From Porites lobata (lineage: Eukaryota; Cnidaria; Anthozoa; Scleractinia; Poritidae): a DNA stretch of 64,000 nucleotides. A program made the translations under genes and the position numbers. Below are positions 11,776 to 22,641 of the stretch, piece by piece. Below the pieces are notes generated by a model. The model did no database searches, was not told the origin of the DNA, and was given only the letters and a program-made list of their open reading frames with translations. The stretch covers positions 1,258,226 through 1,322,225 of the forward strand of contig CALNXK010000157.1 of NCBI GenBank assembly GCA_942486035.1. The letters run 5' to 3'. Each line of letters starts with the position of its first letter. Within the stretch, counting starts at the first letter, position 1.

Positions 11776-11934
11776 CCGAATAAAAGTTTCCTGTCGCCCT
11801 GTTGTGGTAAAGCTTGGCGTTTAGCTTTTCATCCCTGCAGTTCACTTTGATTCCTTCCGTGTAGAAGTAAATCGCTTGACAAAAATCATGTTTAGCGAAA
11901 GCTTTGTTACCAGCACTCTTGTGCACTTCTGCTA
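11776..11934 (-). CDS. First TPR exon (TTC4-like), copy 1
   Basis: A 159-nt exon encoding AEVHKSAGNKAFAKHDF through AKLYHNRATGNFYSG. The pattern SGN.AF....F..AI.FYTEGI......NAKLY.NRA is typical of the first TPR of TTC4 and related Hsp90-cochaperone-type proteins. The acceptor is TTTTCCGCAG and the donor GTAGAGTC. It needs one base from exon 1. A strong donor GTAAGT at 12033-12038 could end exon 1, but then no ATG is obvious; the ATG seen in the second copy appears damaged here. The start of this gene is therefore unresolved. Confidence 0.66.
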
Positions 11935-12287
11935 CTGCGGAAAATTAAAAAAATTAAACCAGGATAAGAAATCTGCGTATCAATAAACAGTTAGTACATT
12001 TGTGAGTGGAACGTATGCGAGAGGTAACATGTACTTACATGTCCTCTTCGTTTTCAAAAGATCCTGATTGTCATTGTCAATCTTTAAAAGAGTTAAGGTG
12101 CTTCAAATGTATACACAGGGATACGGATTCCGCCCATTTTTGCTGTGGATTTCTGAATCCTGTTCTTTGGAATCCAGAATTCAGTTCGAGGAATCCATAA
12201 TCCCACTAACGATTGGAATCCGGAATCCAAGTTCCATTGAACGTGGAATCCAGAATCTAAGACTGTCTTGGAATCCGCATGGAGCGA

Positions 12288-12854
12288 TAGGCCACTTGCA
12301 CTAAGAGGTCACGTGACCAATGCTTCCTTTAAACAATGAGTTGGACTCTTGCTGATGCCAAAAATTGACAGAGCACATAAAAATTATTTTACTCCCGAAA
12401 TTTGAGAGGAAACGCATTTGAGGGCGATATTTTATGGCATTTTGAATTTTCATCAAAATAGTATGATTTCTATTGCCCGCCATGTTGGAGGGCATACTCT
12501 TGCCCTCCAACATGGCGGCCAAAACTACTTTTTGCTTATATCTTGTTAAACGTTTGATAGTTACGCTCAGATGTGCAGTAAACTTTAACACATCGTCTTT
12601 TCCACATTTTCCTTGAAGTTTAAGTGTAAAATTTGTGTTCAGAAAGAGGTAATTTCTAAAGTTTAAAAATCTCAGTTTGGTCACGTGACCACATACGAAC
12701 TTACTCATTCTAAGAGAATGGTGCGGGTTTGAAAAACCAAATCACTATTATTTTATTTAAGATACGACCCACTAATCGTTTTCCGAAGGCAAAATCATAT
12801 AACTTTCATTTTTATAAAAACGATGTCACATGACCTCTTAGTGCAAATGGCCTA
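12288..12854. mobile_element. MITE with about 28-bp TIRs
   Basis: Ends TAGGCCACTTGCACTAAGAG and its mirror at 12827-12854. ATGGAGCGA on the left and TTGGAGAGA on the right match at 7 of 9 bases, an aged 9-bp target duplication. An internal hairpin lies around 12475-12515 (gccctccaacatggcgg and its mirror). Upstream (12120-12285) are several spaced GGAATCC words of unclear meaning. Confidence 0.75.
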
Positions 12855-13804
12855 TTGGAGAGATTTACTGTCTCATCAACAAATTGTACGGTCTTTCATC
12901 TCTTGTCGTTTTCTTTTGGTGACTTAGGGAGTGAATTATATTAAACAATTAAACTGGCAACTCCTACATGTTCAGCTGCAGATTAAACAGGCAATGCCGC
13001 GCCCGCGCACAAGTCTAGAAGTTTTGTGAGTCTTTTTTTATGTTGCATTGTCAAGTACAGTCGAACCTCTACTAACAGCCACCTCTCCACAACAGCCACC
13101 TCCAATTTTTTTGGCAGGCAAGCCATACATTGATACTTGTTTAAACCTGTCGAAAAAAGCCACCTCTCTACAACGACCACTTTCTTCTTTCCCAAGGTGG
13201 CCGTTGTGGAGAGGTTGAACTCGATGGAGGGGTTCAGCAATGCCGAAATAAAGGAAGTGAATTAAAGCCCAACACCTTTACTGTAATATTGCAGTGGACT
13301 TTAATGTTTCCTTTGTTTGTCTTCAGCTTTTTTATTGTTGCACAATAACAACACCGCTTAAAATTACATCTGAAACCAGGCTAGTGTACTAAAAAAACAC
13401 GATACATCTGTTGGGACACTGCTCCTTCGCCATTTACGTCCTTGTTGCTTTCTATGGTAGCAAAAAACTCACAGTTTTCAGCCTTGTAATTAGTTTTCTC
13501 TACACATTTTGGGGGACAATTACAAATTCTATGTTAGTTCTCCATTTGTGCAAAAACTTAAACAGAACGTAGTACATGAGATAGACCTTGATACTGTATA
13601 TTTTAAAACATATTGTTTGTTTTCTTAGACTGCTAGTCTCCCACGTAGCAGTGATTTGTCTCTTGTCGGGAAGAGAAGGATACTGTTTCGTGTTGTTAAA
13701 ACCATGTATTACCTTAGGCGATATCATATTCTCATTTACGTCGCCCACAAATAGATAAATTTGGCGAAAGAGCGGCCAAAGAAACACAAGCATTAGATCG
13801 GATC

Positions 13805-14858
13805 AACTATCTGTCTCTTGAGTTTCTGATTTCTTCTTGTTTGTCGAAGAGTGACGTCATCGCCAATAAATAAGTGTAAAAGGCGCCCAGTATTTTACAT
13901 CGCCGAACCTCTCGGATTCTCTGAGACATTTCATTGCGTGGTTAAGGGACTCGCTCGCACTTTGTCCTATAACAAGGTTGTGGTAGAATTTTTTTCATGA
14001 ACTCCAACGTGCCCTCGTCATCGATTGCCCACAGGGACACCAGAACAGAACGAGCACCAGCACCAATAAAGGCACGTGCTATGCCGACCACGCCTTCAGC
14101 TTTGATCTCTCCTCGACCACTGTGACAACAACTGAGGACACTAGCTTGGCTTGCAGTTTCACAATCATCACATCTTTCATTGTCAACATGTAATCCTCTT
14201 CTGCAGGGATCTGTGACTTTCGTTCAGGATTCGGGCTCAACGCAATTTCTCCGGTCTCCATGCGCCCATGGGCAGCACTGAATGCACTACGGCAACCGAA
14301 CTAATTAACAATTATTCCCCGAGCCCGAATGGGCTATCGACTCAGAGGCCATTAGGGCGAGAGGAATAATTGTTTTTTTTAATTAGTAAAATCCAACTAG
14401 GTTGGTCAAAAAAAATCGAGACAAAACAACTTTGGCTAGTAAAACGCGATTCAGCCGCCATTGTTTTGGTTTTCAAAGCCGGCGCCTTTCGCTATTAGTG
14501 GGCTATAACATATAGCCTAGTAGTAGCTCAACCAATCAGAACGCAGCATTGATAATAGACCACTAGTTGGATTTTACTGATCTGTTTTAGCACTTCACAC
14601 TTGGTGGCCAATTTTCCAGTGAGAGGTGTCAAATGTAGAATTCGCACAATACGTTTTGCCTCTTGTCTGGCAAAAGGAACCTGTTCCAGCTAGTCTCCAT
14701 AGCTGTTAGTAACCTCAGTCACGTCTGAATCTCCTACAACTAGAGCTCCACGACCACTGGGGTATTCTGGGCAATCAGTAACCATTTTCAAACTTGTTTT
14801 CGAGGGAATCACTTTAACTCTGAAGGATTCAAATAAGTATTTAGAAAAAAGGATTTAG
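13805..14858 (-). pseudogene. CHAT-domain pseudogene (second TPR-CHAT copy)
   Basis: Clear nucleotide similarity to 1361-2150, the CHAT end of the gene at 1361-4069. It is broken in several ways: length changes near the His box (around 14278-14292), a one-base loss just before the Cys box (around 14138-14145), and a roughly 276-bp MITE at 14304-14579. Similarity stops at about 14858, so the whole TPR array and the first part of the CHAT region are missing. Only about 85 bp separate it from the small TPR exon at 14945-15012, showing where the deletion fell. It cannot encode a working protease. Confidence 0.85.
14304..14579. mobile_element. MITE inserted in the CHAT pseudogene
   Basis: Interrupts sequence that is continuous in the gene copy at about 1867. 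The left part is a hairpin (attattccccgagcccga to gggcgagaggaataat) and the right part carries agtaaaatccaactag mirrored at about 14563-14578. The undisturbed copy gives the insertion point to within a few bases. Confidence 0.8.
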
Positions 14859-14944
14859 CACGAAAAATTAATTTTTTTGTACGTACGCTCGAAGATCCCA
14901 AAAGAGAAAAAAGAAAGTCTGCTAACAGGACAAAGAAAGGATAC

Positions 14945-15012
14945 GGCTAGTCCTTTATCACACCAGATGATGGCTTCTTCAGATTGCTTCAACTTTAAAC
15001 AGGCGTTCGCTC
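14945..15012 (-). pseudogene. Small TPR exon, copy 2 of the TPR-CHAT locus
   Basis: A 68-nt exon, GANACLKLKQSEEAIIWCDK then GLA, with acceptor CACTAG and donor GTATCC. It matches the exon at 10076-10143 in length, phase and borders. Its own reading frame is intact, but the CHAT part downstream is broken, so the gene as a whole is probably dead or yields only a short TPR protein. Confidence 0.65.
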
Positions 15013-15454
15013 CTAGTGAAAAAAAAATCGACTCGTTTGAAATCATTATTTTAGGAACTAGGGTATCTAAAAGATAGTAATGCTGCGGCACATTCTGTTG
15101 ACACTGGCATTAGTTAGGCAGTGAGACTTAAAAGAATCGAAATTGACATTGAATGTCCTATTGACATGTTGGAAAGTACTAGAATAATTACCATCAGTCC
15201 ATAGAAAGAACTCGTGGGAACGTTGTTTAGAAAATGATCAAGTGGTTATAACTCTGGTTTTCCCACAGTAAATTGTAGGAAATAATAGAAATTCAGATTG
15301 TTTATCCATATATTTAATATACGGTGCACGATATTTTCTCTGGAAACACAATACTTTTCTTGCTGTTTGTTGCACTTTATTCAGTAACAGTTATTTAGCT
15401 ATATATTTATAGAAAACAACAACACAAAAAACGGAAAAAAAAACAGAAAGAAGG

Positions 15455-15535
15455 AACGAAAAATTCGGTAGGACTCGAACCCTGCACCTTCGGCTCGAGG
15501 CGATTACACCTAACCACTGCACCACAGAGGCTGAT
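15455..15535 (-). repeat. tRNA-derived SINE head
   Basis: On the minus strand there is a pol III A box (TGGTGCAGTGG) and, about 40 nt later, a B box (GGTTCGAGTCC). The tRNA fold is imperfect: the acceptor stem does not pair and the anticodon loop has eight bases. A T-rich tail follows. A SINE is more likely than a working tRNA gene. Confidence 0.65.
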
Positions 15536-16339
15536 TACATAATCTTGAGAAAAAGTCTTTTGTTTTATTCCTTTTCCATGAAACTTCCGCCCGCAAGATG
15601 ATCGCCAGCCGCATTAACCGAGCTATTAACAGTGAAAAAACAATGTAAACGCATATTCCATGGCAATGAATGAATGAAAGAACATAATTATGCTTTTCAA
15701 AACGCCGATACACGTCCTCGTCTGCAAAGTAGGACACAAAACATATGTTTTGTTATCTCGATTTCCGCTGTTATTTTGAAGCGAATGGTCAAAATCACAT
15801 CCATTTTCGGCTCATAAAGTTTCTTAAGAATAGCACTGCATGACTTTTTCTCACTTTCACATCACCTTCTAGCAAGCTGGAATTTGTATATCCCCGTGCT
15901 GCGGAGTCGAAGAGCAAATGCTCATCTTCTCGTCAGGTTTAACACCTGGACGAGTCAAAGGCTCTTGAATTGAAATCCAATCCCCAAGTTAACCATCGTA
16001 CTCATCTGAAAGACTCCTGCGTGTCTTAAAATTTGGTAAGACCTCTAATCGTGCTGTAGAAAATTTGCCACAAAGAAAACCCTAACTCTGAGCAGCGATC
16101 GATGCACTCTCTCACCCACCTTTTATTTGAGTTGTTTGTGGCGCAATGCACTCTGGTTAAATGCAATGCATTGTGGTAAAAAGTGTGGTTACATGCAATG
16201 CATTGTGGTAAAAAGTGATGAATTCGAGAATTCGTCGCCCCTTAAATATTTCCTTTAAATCCTGATCATGTTGCTGCTCGCTCCCTTCGGTCGCTCCGCA
16301 GCAAAAATTTACAAGTTTTTAACTGAGAATCATTTTCAC

Positions 16340-16417
16340 CTCTGATAATCGCCTTGAGATAAGACGGCTGTAGTGCTATTGCATCGTTTACGTCACTTAG
16401 ACAATCTGGGAAATTAC
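16340..16417 (-). pseudogene. Middle TPR exon, copy 2
   Basis: A 78-nt exon reading NFPDCLSDVNDAIALQPSYL then KAIIR. The acceptor is CTTTTTCAG and the donor GTGAAAAT. It is homologous to 11100-11177 with the same phases. The frame is intact; it belongs to the second, truncated TPR-CHAT locus. Confidence 0.65.
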
Positions 16418-16587
16418 CTGAAAAAGAGTAATTATTATACCCTCATTAAAAAGAATAATAAGCACGAAAATTAGAGTAAATATTAACTGATAAGGCAGCG
16501 TCTACTTTATAGACTCTATGTAAACCTTGCGTACACTCGAGCTGTTTTCCGACACGACAACACACTTTATGTGATATAAAGAAAGTT

Positions 16588-16665
16588 AAGTAGCCCACGA
16601 CAGTAAGATTGTGATTCCTTGCGAATGCAGAGAAGCATACATCGGCGGAACGGGAGGATGCAAGC
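16588..16665 (+). mobile_element. GIY-YIG endonuclease scrap of a Penelope-like element
   Basis: Reads DSKIVIPCECREAYIGGTGG then a stop a few codons on. IPC.C...YIG.TG is the hallmark start of the GIY-YIG endonuclease of Penelope-like elements. Only about 25 codons remain. Confidence 0.5.
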
Positions 16666-16753
16666 TCCCGTAAAAGATCCTGGTCAAAAATGCAAATATT
16701 TAGCGGTGGGTGGAGGTCGCGTACGAGAATGGACTCTTTGCATGTGCATGCAC

Positions 16754-17212
16754 AAGCTGAAAGAGCATATTAAAATTAGGAAACCTGAGAATTTTCAGCC
16801 GTATATCTCAAAAGCACCGATTGCAACGGCCGCCGAAAACTAGAAGCATTTTATTTGAATGAGAAAAACAACCGAGTTTGCCACCAAGTCACGCTTGCAT
16901 GGTTTTCCATACAAATCCTTGTAAATTCTGGAATTTTTAAACTGTCGTAAAATCGTTCCCTTACGCATTTAAGGACTCAAATTGCCTGTTATGAACTAAA
17001 AGGAGATTTGAGCCCTGTAATACTTACGGAAATATTTCATGGCAGTTTTGAAAATTTCGAAATTACAAGGATTTGTATGGGAAACCATGCAAGCGTGACT
17101 GGATGGCAAAAGTTGTTTTTCTGATACAAGTGCCGCTGTAATCGCTACTTTTGTGATATACGGCTGAAAATTCTCAGGTTACCTAATTTTGATCTGCTCA
17201 GTTCAGCTTGTG
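16754..17212. mobile_element. Foldback/MITE element in a TPR-locus intron
   Basis: Large inverted repeat: aaattaggaaacctgagaat at about 16770 mirrors 17170-17195, and tccatacaaatccttgtaa at about 16907 mirrors 17063-17082. It lies between exon copies at 16340-16417 and 18036-18197. Non-coding. Confidence 0.7.
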
Positions 17213-17756
17213 CTAACAAAATTGAACTGTTTTCGTGTTTACCGAAAGTTGATCACGCAAAGAGAAAAACATGTCACGCAAAGAGCCCATCAAATTTCTT
17301 GAAGAGGCCTGAATACTCCCAACTCAGTATGTAAAAGATACATATTAAAGATATAAATTCCGGAAACCCTTACTTGAAAAATTGAGGCACGTACATTACA
17401 TTGTCTTATAAAAATCGACGGAACTCAAGGGCACCCAGTGACCGTCTCCTTCTAAATACACTGAAACACTTTTTAGCCTTTTTAGACTATCCAAAGGACT
17501 TTTGATCTCTAGAAATGCATTCTGAGCGGCGCCATAAAATTTGCATCTGTTCGGTCATCCTAAGGGAGCTTAAGTCTTTTAAAAACTTTATTTTAGATGC
17601 AAATTATCGTTTTACGAAAGGGAGAATTTTTTGATTCCTCTCTCCATCACATTTTCGAATCCGAAAAGGCACTGAGGACTGGAATCCGGCACAAGGATCA
17701 CTATTAATTAAAAATATCTTTTGCGCCACACTTTTACTTGATTTTGCTCAGCTTGA

Positions 17757-17853
17757 ACGTTGGTCGACCTCGTCCCCAGGGGGCTTTTCTCTGGTTTTTG
17801 AGGTGGGGCGCTTCACCTCCAAAGGCAGGGAAAAAAGCCCTGAGGACGAGGTT
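17757..17853. mobile_element. Short hairpin MITE
   Basis: The arms cctcgtccccagggggcttt and its near mirror aaagccctgaggacgagg enclose about 50 bp. TTGAACGTT and TGGAACGTT flank it, a possible 9-bp target duplication with one mismatch. Confidence 0.55.
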
Positions 17854-18035
17854 GGAACGTTTGTTAAAAAGACAGAGACAGCCAAAGGTTTCCTCCGGTT
17901 TGTGAGTCTTGCTTTTAAACAGGAAATGAGCGTGCACTCTCTTGACTGAATATTAAAGACAGTGTAAGGGCTATCCGTAGATGCCACGCACCGCAGTTAG
18001 AAAGTTTGTTGTTGATCCCACATTCAGTATATTAC

Positions 18036-18197
18036 CTAAATAGAAGTATACCGTCGACCTGTTGTTGTACAGCTGGGAAACAAGGACTATATCCTTGCAC
18101 TGAGTTTTGATTCCTTCGGTGTAAAAGGAAATGGCTTTGGAAAACTCTTTTTTTCTGTATGCCTCGTTGCCCGAATTCTTGAGTTCTTCTGCTTTTT
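18036..18197 (-). pseudogene. First TPR exon, copy 2
   Basis: A 162-nt exon from AEELKNSGNEAYRKKEF to QLYNNRSTVYFYLG, with acceptor TTTGTTTCAG and donor GTAATA. It is one codon longer than its duplicate at 11776-11934. Upstream, an ATG plus one base at 18246-18249 ends at a GTATGT donor and would join in phase to give MQKAEELKNSGNEAY. The implied intron is only 48 nt, so this start is tentative. The frame is intact although the gene's 3' part is decayed. Confidence 0.62.
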
Positions 18198-18249
18198 CTG
18201 AAACAAATTAAATAACAATGTTTCTAAGGAAGTGGGAGCACATACGCAT

Positions 18250-18840
18250 GCCTCGCAACGGAGTTTACAATGTACCTCCCAACACAACTGTTGGGAGGTT
18301 CATTTGTCCCTTGGATTTACTAGACTACAGCCATAAATAAGTCAGACCAATTCGCTGTAACAAGGGGCTAGCAATCTGAACGGCAATTAATTTTTCTTTC
18401 CACTTTGGCGATTTGCTTTAAATATCAACTCACTGATAAAACTAAGTATTTGTGTAAGTTTTACTTCTCTACCGATGCAACACCACAGTTCCTTTACAAT
18501 CTATCCCCTTCAATTGATAAAAAATTTCGTTGTTGTTGATTGAGAAAAGGAACTGGTTAAATTTCCGCCCAGACAAACCTAAGATGCATGTATTGGACTC
18601 CCCCGTCGATCCCCTTACATGCAGAGTCACCCCGCCCCTTTCTTACAGTCTGTACAGCGTTTTGTACGGGCGGGCGTACGCTGACGTCTTGCTTCTATAG
18701 GTTTCTAATTTCTACAGTAATGGAGGCCCTGGCGGAGAAGCCGCGAGGGGATTGGGATAAAAGCGCTCTCTACAACTAGTCTGTTCCAGGCGTTCAAATT
18801 GTGGGGACGGCGCGAAGGAGATATGAGTTGGAAAAACAGC
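18250..18840. other. Upstream flank of the second TPR locus, no gene recognised
   Basis: Contains a short palindrome at about 18271-18292 (cctcccaacacaactgttgg). Could hold the promoter of the minus-strand locus; no clear TATA box or exon found. Confidence 0.4.
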
Positions 18841-18850
18841 GAGGGGGTGG

Positions 18851-19040
18851 GTAGGGGGTGAGAGGTTCCCTCCTCTCTCTCATCTCCTTATTTTTCTACG
18901 TTCGGTCACGGGTGCGCTCCCCATCCACTGAACGAATGTTCCAGGCTTTTGAGATAGTGGCGTGCGGCGTGAATTAAGAGAGCGGGAGAAAAATAAGAAG
19001 ACGAGGGAGTGGGAGACAGGAGGGAGCCTCTCACCCCCTA
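18851..19040. mobile_element. Inverted-repeat element
   Basis: tagggggtgagaggttccct at about 18851 mirrors 19015-19040, and the arms continue through tcatctccttatttttct and its mirror. Arms are about 50 bp with a spacer of about 90 bp. No coding content. Confidence 0.65.
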
Positions 19041-19297
19041 CCCCACTCCTTACTCGTTCTCCAAATAGCGATTAGTACTGAAACCATGTTAAGCTATGTT
19101 ACAACGTCAACTGCTACACTAAACTCGTTTCATTCAGTTTATATACACCTCTTAAAGTGTCCTCCTCAAACTCAGTGTCATTTTTATTGTCCTCCATTGT
19201 TTTCTTTGCAGATGTGTGACATTCCTTTCACCTGTACCTTTAAACGAACTCCTTGCCACAGCTCCTGTGTTAATAAATGAATTAGTATTCTTATAAA

Positions 19298-19345
19298 ATA
19301 TAATGATAATGATAATGATAATGGTAATATAAAGATAATGATAGT
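19298..19345. repeat. Microsatellite (TAATGA)n
   Basis: ataatgataatgataatgat with decayed continuation. Such tails often mark LINE or SINE 3' ends, but no element body was recognised beside it. Confidence 0.8.
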
Positions 19346-19582
19346 TACATACTTTACACAGTTGCGAACTAACTGGGGACACCTATTAAACTTACTGCAC
19401 ACCCAATTACATAATGTACTTAACTAGGATACTGTACATGAAGATGCTAAGATATCAAATTAATCTACATTTCTCCTAATTGCAAATGTAAATTTAGCTA
19501 GAAGACACATTGCGATTCTTACAGCTCTCTGTAGTTACATATTGGAGGCCTAACATTTTGATTCTTAATGCGTGTATTGATA

Positions 19583-19786
19583 TAGCCTGCAAAGCAGGCG
19601 TACTTTGGAGCGGGATCCATGAATTGTTTTCAGGAATGACGTTGTCCCGCCATCTTGGACGTTAATACTACCAGAGAGTTGGGACGAGTCAAAAAGTGTT
19701 TTTAAGGGAGAGGTAGCTTTTCAAGATGGCGGCCACGATCAATGCACCTCCGAGTTTTCGTTAAAAAACGCCTGCTCTGCAGGCTA
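19583..19786. mobile_element. 204-bp MITE with 9-bp target duplication (Mutator-like)
   Basis: Ends TAGCCTGCAAAGCAGGCGT and acgcctgctctgcaggcta. GTATTGATA is duplicated exactly at 19574-19582 and 19787-19795. It contains paired Kozak-like aagatggcggcc words but no frame. Confidence 0.88.
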
Positions 19787-19889
19787 GTATTGATATGACC
19801 TCTTTGACTTTTATACTCAATTACGGGACTCGAATAGGTAGCGTTTATTCGGGCACAGATTCATATTGAGAAAGATTAAGCTACGTGGA

Positions 19890-20300
19890 AAAGAACTCAA
19901 CAACTCCTAACATTATTAGGCCAACAATGTTGTGAGTTGTTGCGTTCCCGTTGGCAGTAGTGTGCAAACAGATGCAACAACTCCCAACAATGTTGGGACC
20001 TGCAATGCATCGGCGTGGAAAGGATACAGACCATAAAGACTTTGTAAACTCCAAGGGGACCATGTTTAATGCGCGTGCGTGACCTCAACGACGTTGGAAG
20101 AGCTGCCATATGCATTATATTACAGACCCAACATTGTTGGGCCACGCTTCGGCGATCACAGAACAAAAGAAAATTTGAGAGTTGTTGGTTTAAAAGTTTG
20201 ACTGGTATCAAACTTTGCACAACAACTCCCAACAACACGCAAAAACATGCAACAGGGTGAGCAAAAGGACGCAAAATGTAACAACTAACAATGTTGCATC
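19890..20300. repeat. Repeat rich in CAACAATGTTGGG palindromes
   Basis: At least five copies of the palindromic word (c)aacaatgttg(gg) or its half alternate with caacaactcc over 400 bp, in both orientations (about 19921, 19987, 20128, 20220, 20287). Likely an inverted-repeat element; exact ends not found. Confidence 0.6.
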
Positions 20301-22633
20301 CGTTTGAAAGGGCTTAAAACACTTTATGAACACAATAGGCGCAATTCAAGCACGACGTTTGACTCAAGGCTGTACCAACCTACTGATCCTACATCCTGCA
20401 TGACGTAATCACGACAGAAATTGTCGTGTCTAATCACTTGGCAGGATAATTAATTCAAAGAGTTGTTCTACTGTTGACACCTTTTTGTCTAATTTCACAA
20501 GAAATATAAAACTGGCCCGTCAAATCAGTCAAATTATAAGCCTCTAGATCATTCTTATAACATAAGAGAAATCATATATTATTACATTCTTTAACGTTTT
20601 TCACCTCCATAAAAATACATGATGCTCCTTTGTGTACCGCCCTAGCTTTTTACATGGTTGTGAATATTTAATAATAACACATAAAGAACAAGGAAGTGAA
20701 ATCTGATGCTGTATCCCTTCCAGCTTTTCTTCGTTGCCCTTACATGAGCCAAGAACAACTAAGCGTTTTGTGTTTACAGGGCCACTTAGCTAACGGCTAC
20801 AAGTCTCCTGGGCGTATAAAAGTCGTTTCGTAACTCCTCAGACACGTCCGATATAGCTCTCTCTCCTGACTATGCTTAGTTTGTTCGTAGATATTACGGC
20901 ACCATAAATAGGAGCAATGGAATACCAGCTTTGTATGCATCCAGTCCACTTACCCACTCTTTGGTTCGTCAAAGATTTACCGTCGTGTTTAGTGCGTATG
21001 TTTATAGTATCGATCGTAACCCAAAAGTTTCATCATTTCAATCTAACTGCTTGGTCAACCGTGAATTTTCTTTTGACTACGATTAAGCTTATCCTTTGTG
21101 ATATCGGTAACACTTTCTCACATATATAACTCTAGGTAGGGAGAGCTAATAAAGTTTGATTCTTTCATATAAAGGTTAACAGACACCTGCTCGATCGTCA
21201 TTTGACGGCTTTCCGCTGGGTACGTTATCCTATGTGAGCGTCGACCGTAACTCTTACTTGTAAATTTCGCGTTTTTAAATTATAACACTCGTCGACTGTC
21301 ATATTAGTAATGTGATTGCGGAGACAAAACGCAAATTTGGGGGCCGTTCTTGAAATTTGCACACCTCATGAAAGTACAAGAAAGCAGAGCGTTTAAAAAT
21401 TTCTCACGTAAAGGGGCGATAGAGATAAGGACATTCGACTTTGAAACTTACCGCACAACTGACTACAAAACCGTCTGGAGTCTTCGCTCAAGCAAGCTTA
21501 CACCTTCCCCAACGTAACATTTTGTAAAAGTGGAAATGCTTAATGCTTTTACTGCCTTAAACTCATGACGTTTCCTACGGAGGGAAAAGGCTACGGAACC
21601 TATTTTAACCGGACATGCATAGGAAGTATACGAGCATAATACAAAACTGTTTACCCACAGTAAAGCAAACAAAAAAAATGAAACTTAGCAGGTCGCGAAA
21701 AGTCCCGATGAATGTTTACTTTTTGAGGGGGCGGTACAGGGGAATTCATATTTTTTTTCTCACAATTACACTGAACAGGCGAATCCTGATTTTGTTGTAT
21801 GATATCAACCCTTATCCATTTTAAAACTGTTTTATAAATTTCGATAGCTGTTTTAAACCGCAAACAAACAGCTTTGCGTCTATTTCGTTCTTCTGTGTGA
21901 CTTTGACACTCTCAAGGTTTTGATATGCGCGTTGCTTAGCGACCCGGATGACAATGTTTGTACTGCTAGTGTCTATTTCCGTGGCAAATTGTGATTGTTC
22001 TGTTGCTTGCCCATTGACTAGCCGAAATATTGGCCATTTACATGTAATACAAACGAAAACTTTACTTTTTTTTTCGTGAATTCGTTTGCACTTGCTATGC
22101 ATAGTTTTTTTTTAACATCTTATGAAAATGAACACGGCGGGGCCAAACCACTCCCCCAAAGGGCTTGTTAAGGCTTAATTTACGTATAATTTGTTGCTGA
22201 ATTCAGTACGAAAATAATTTTCTAGCTACCAGTAAACAACGACAAGCCAAACTTCGTCGCTTTCTTGGTATTTGTTTGGACGACTACTTCATTTATCGCT
22301 CAAATTTTTTCTGTCGGAAAATGTCTCGAAAAGAGACGCCATCTTGGCTTCGGTCAAAAAACAGTAAATAGCCAAGGATATTCCAAGTTACGGGAACCCA
22401 TCAAAACGCGCGAAAAGTGCTATTCACTGTTTTTGTAAATACTAAATAGAAATAAACAAAATAAGTACTAAAAATATTCGAAATAAAAATGACTAAACCT
22501 TGTGTTTTGGCGAGTTTCAAAGATTCTGAGTTGTACTTACAATATAAGGAAATACATGTGTAAATACTGTAAGGACATTTGTTGTAGTAGCTGATACTTC
22601 TCTGAAATTCATTATCATCCTAGCCAAAAAACG
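20300..22633. other. No gene recognised
   Basis: AT-rich. A TATA-like word (gcgtataaaagtcg, about 20812) precedes short open frames with no recognisable domain, which is not enough to call a promoter. Confidence 0.45.
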
Positions 22634-22641
22634 TGAAGAGA

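Larger units (their letters stand above)
12984..14858. repeat. Segmental duplicate of the 3' end of the TPR-CHAT gene and its flank
   Basis: The stretch starting near 12984 (aatgccgcgcccgcgcacaa) repeats the window start (position about 10), and similarity continues through the 3' flank into the CHAT coding part up to about 14858 (equivalent to about 2150). Copy 1 carries an extra MITE (263-789) and copy 2 another (14304-14579). Together with the exon series at 14.9-18.2 kb this is a tandem gene duplication. Confidence 0.8.

Noticed and set aside
15478..15531. Possible working tRNA gene
   Set aside because: A and B boxes are good, but the acceptor stem does not pair and the anticodon loop has eight bases; fits a SINE head better.
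20812..20825. TATA-like word as a gene promoter
   Set aside because: No convincing coding exon follows within several kb on the plus strand.
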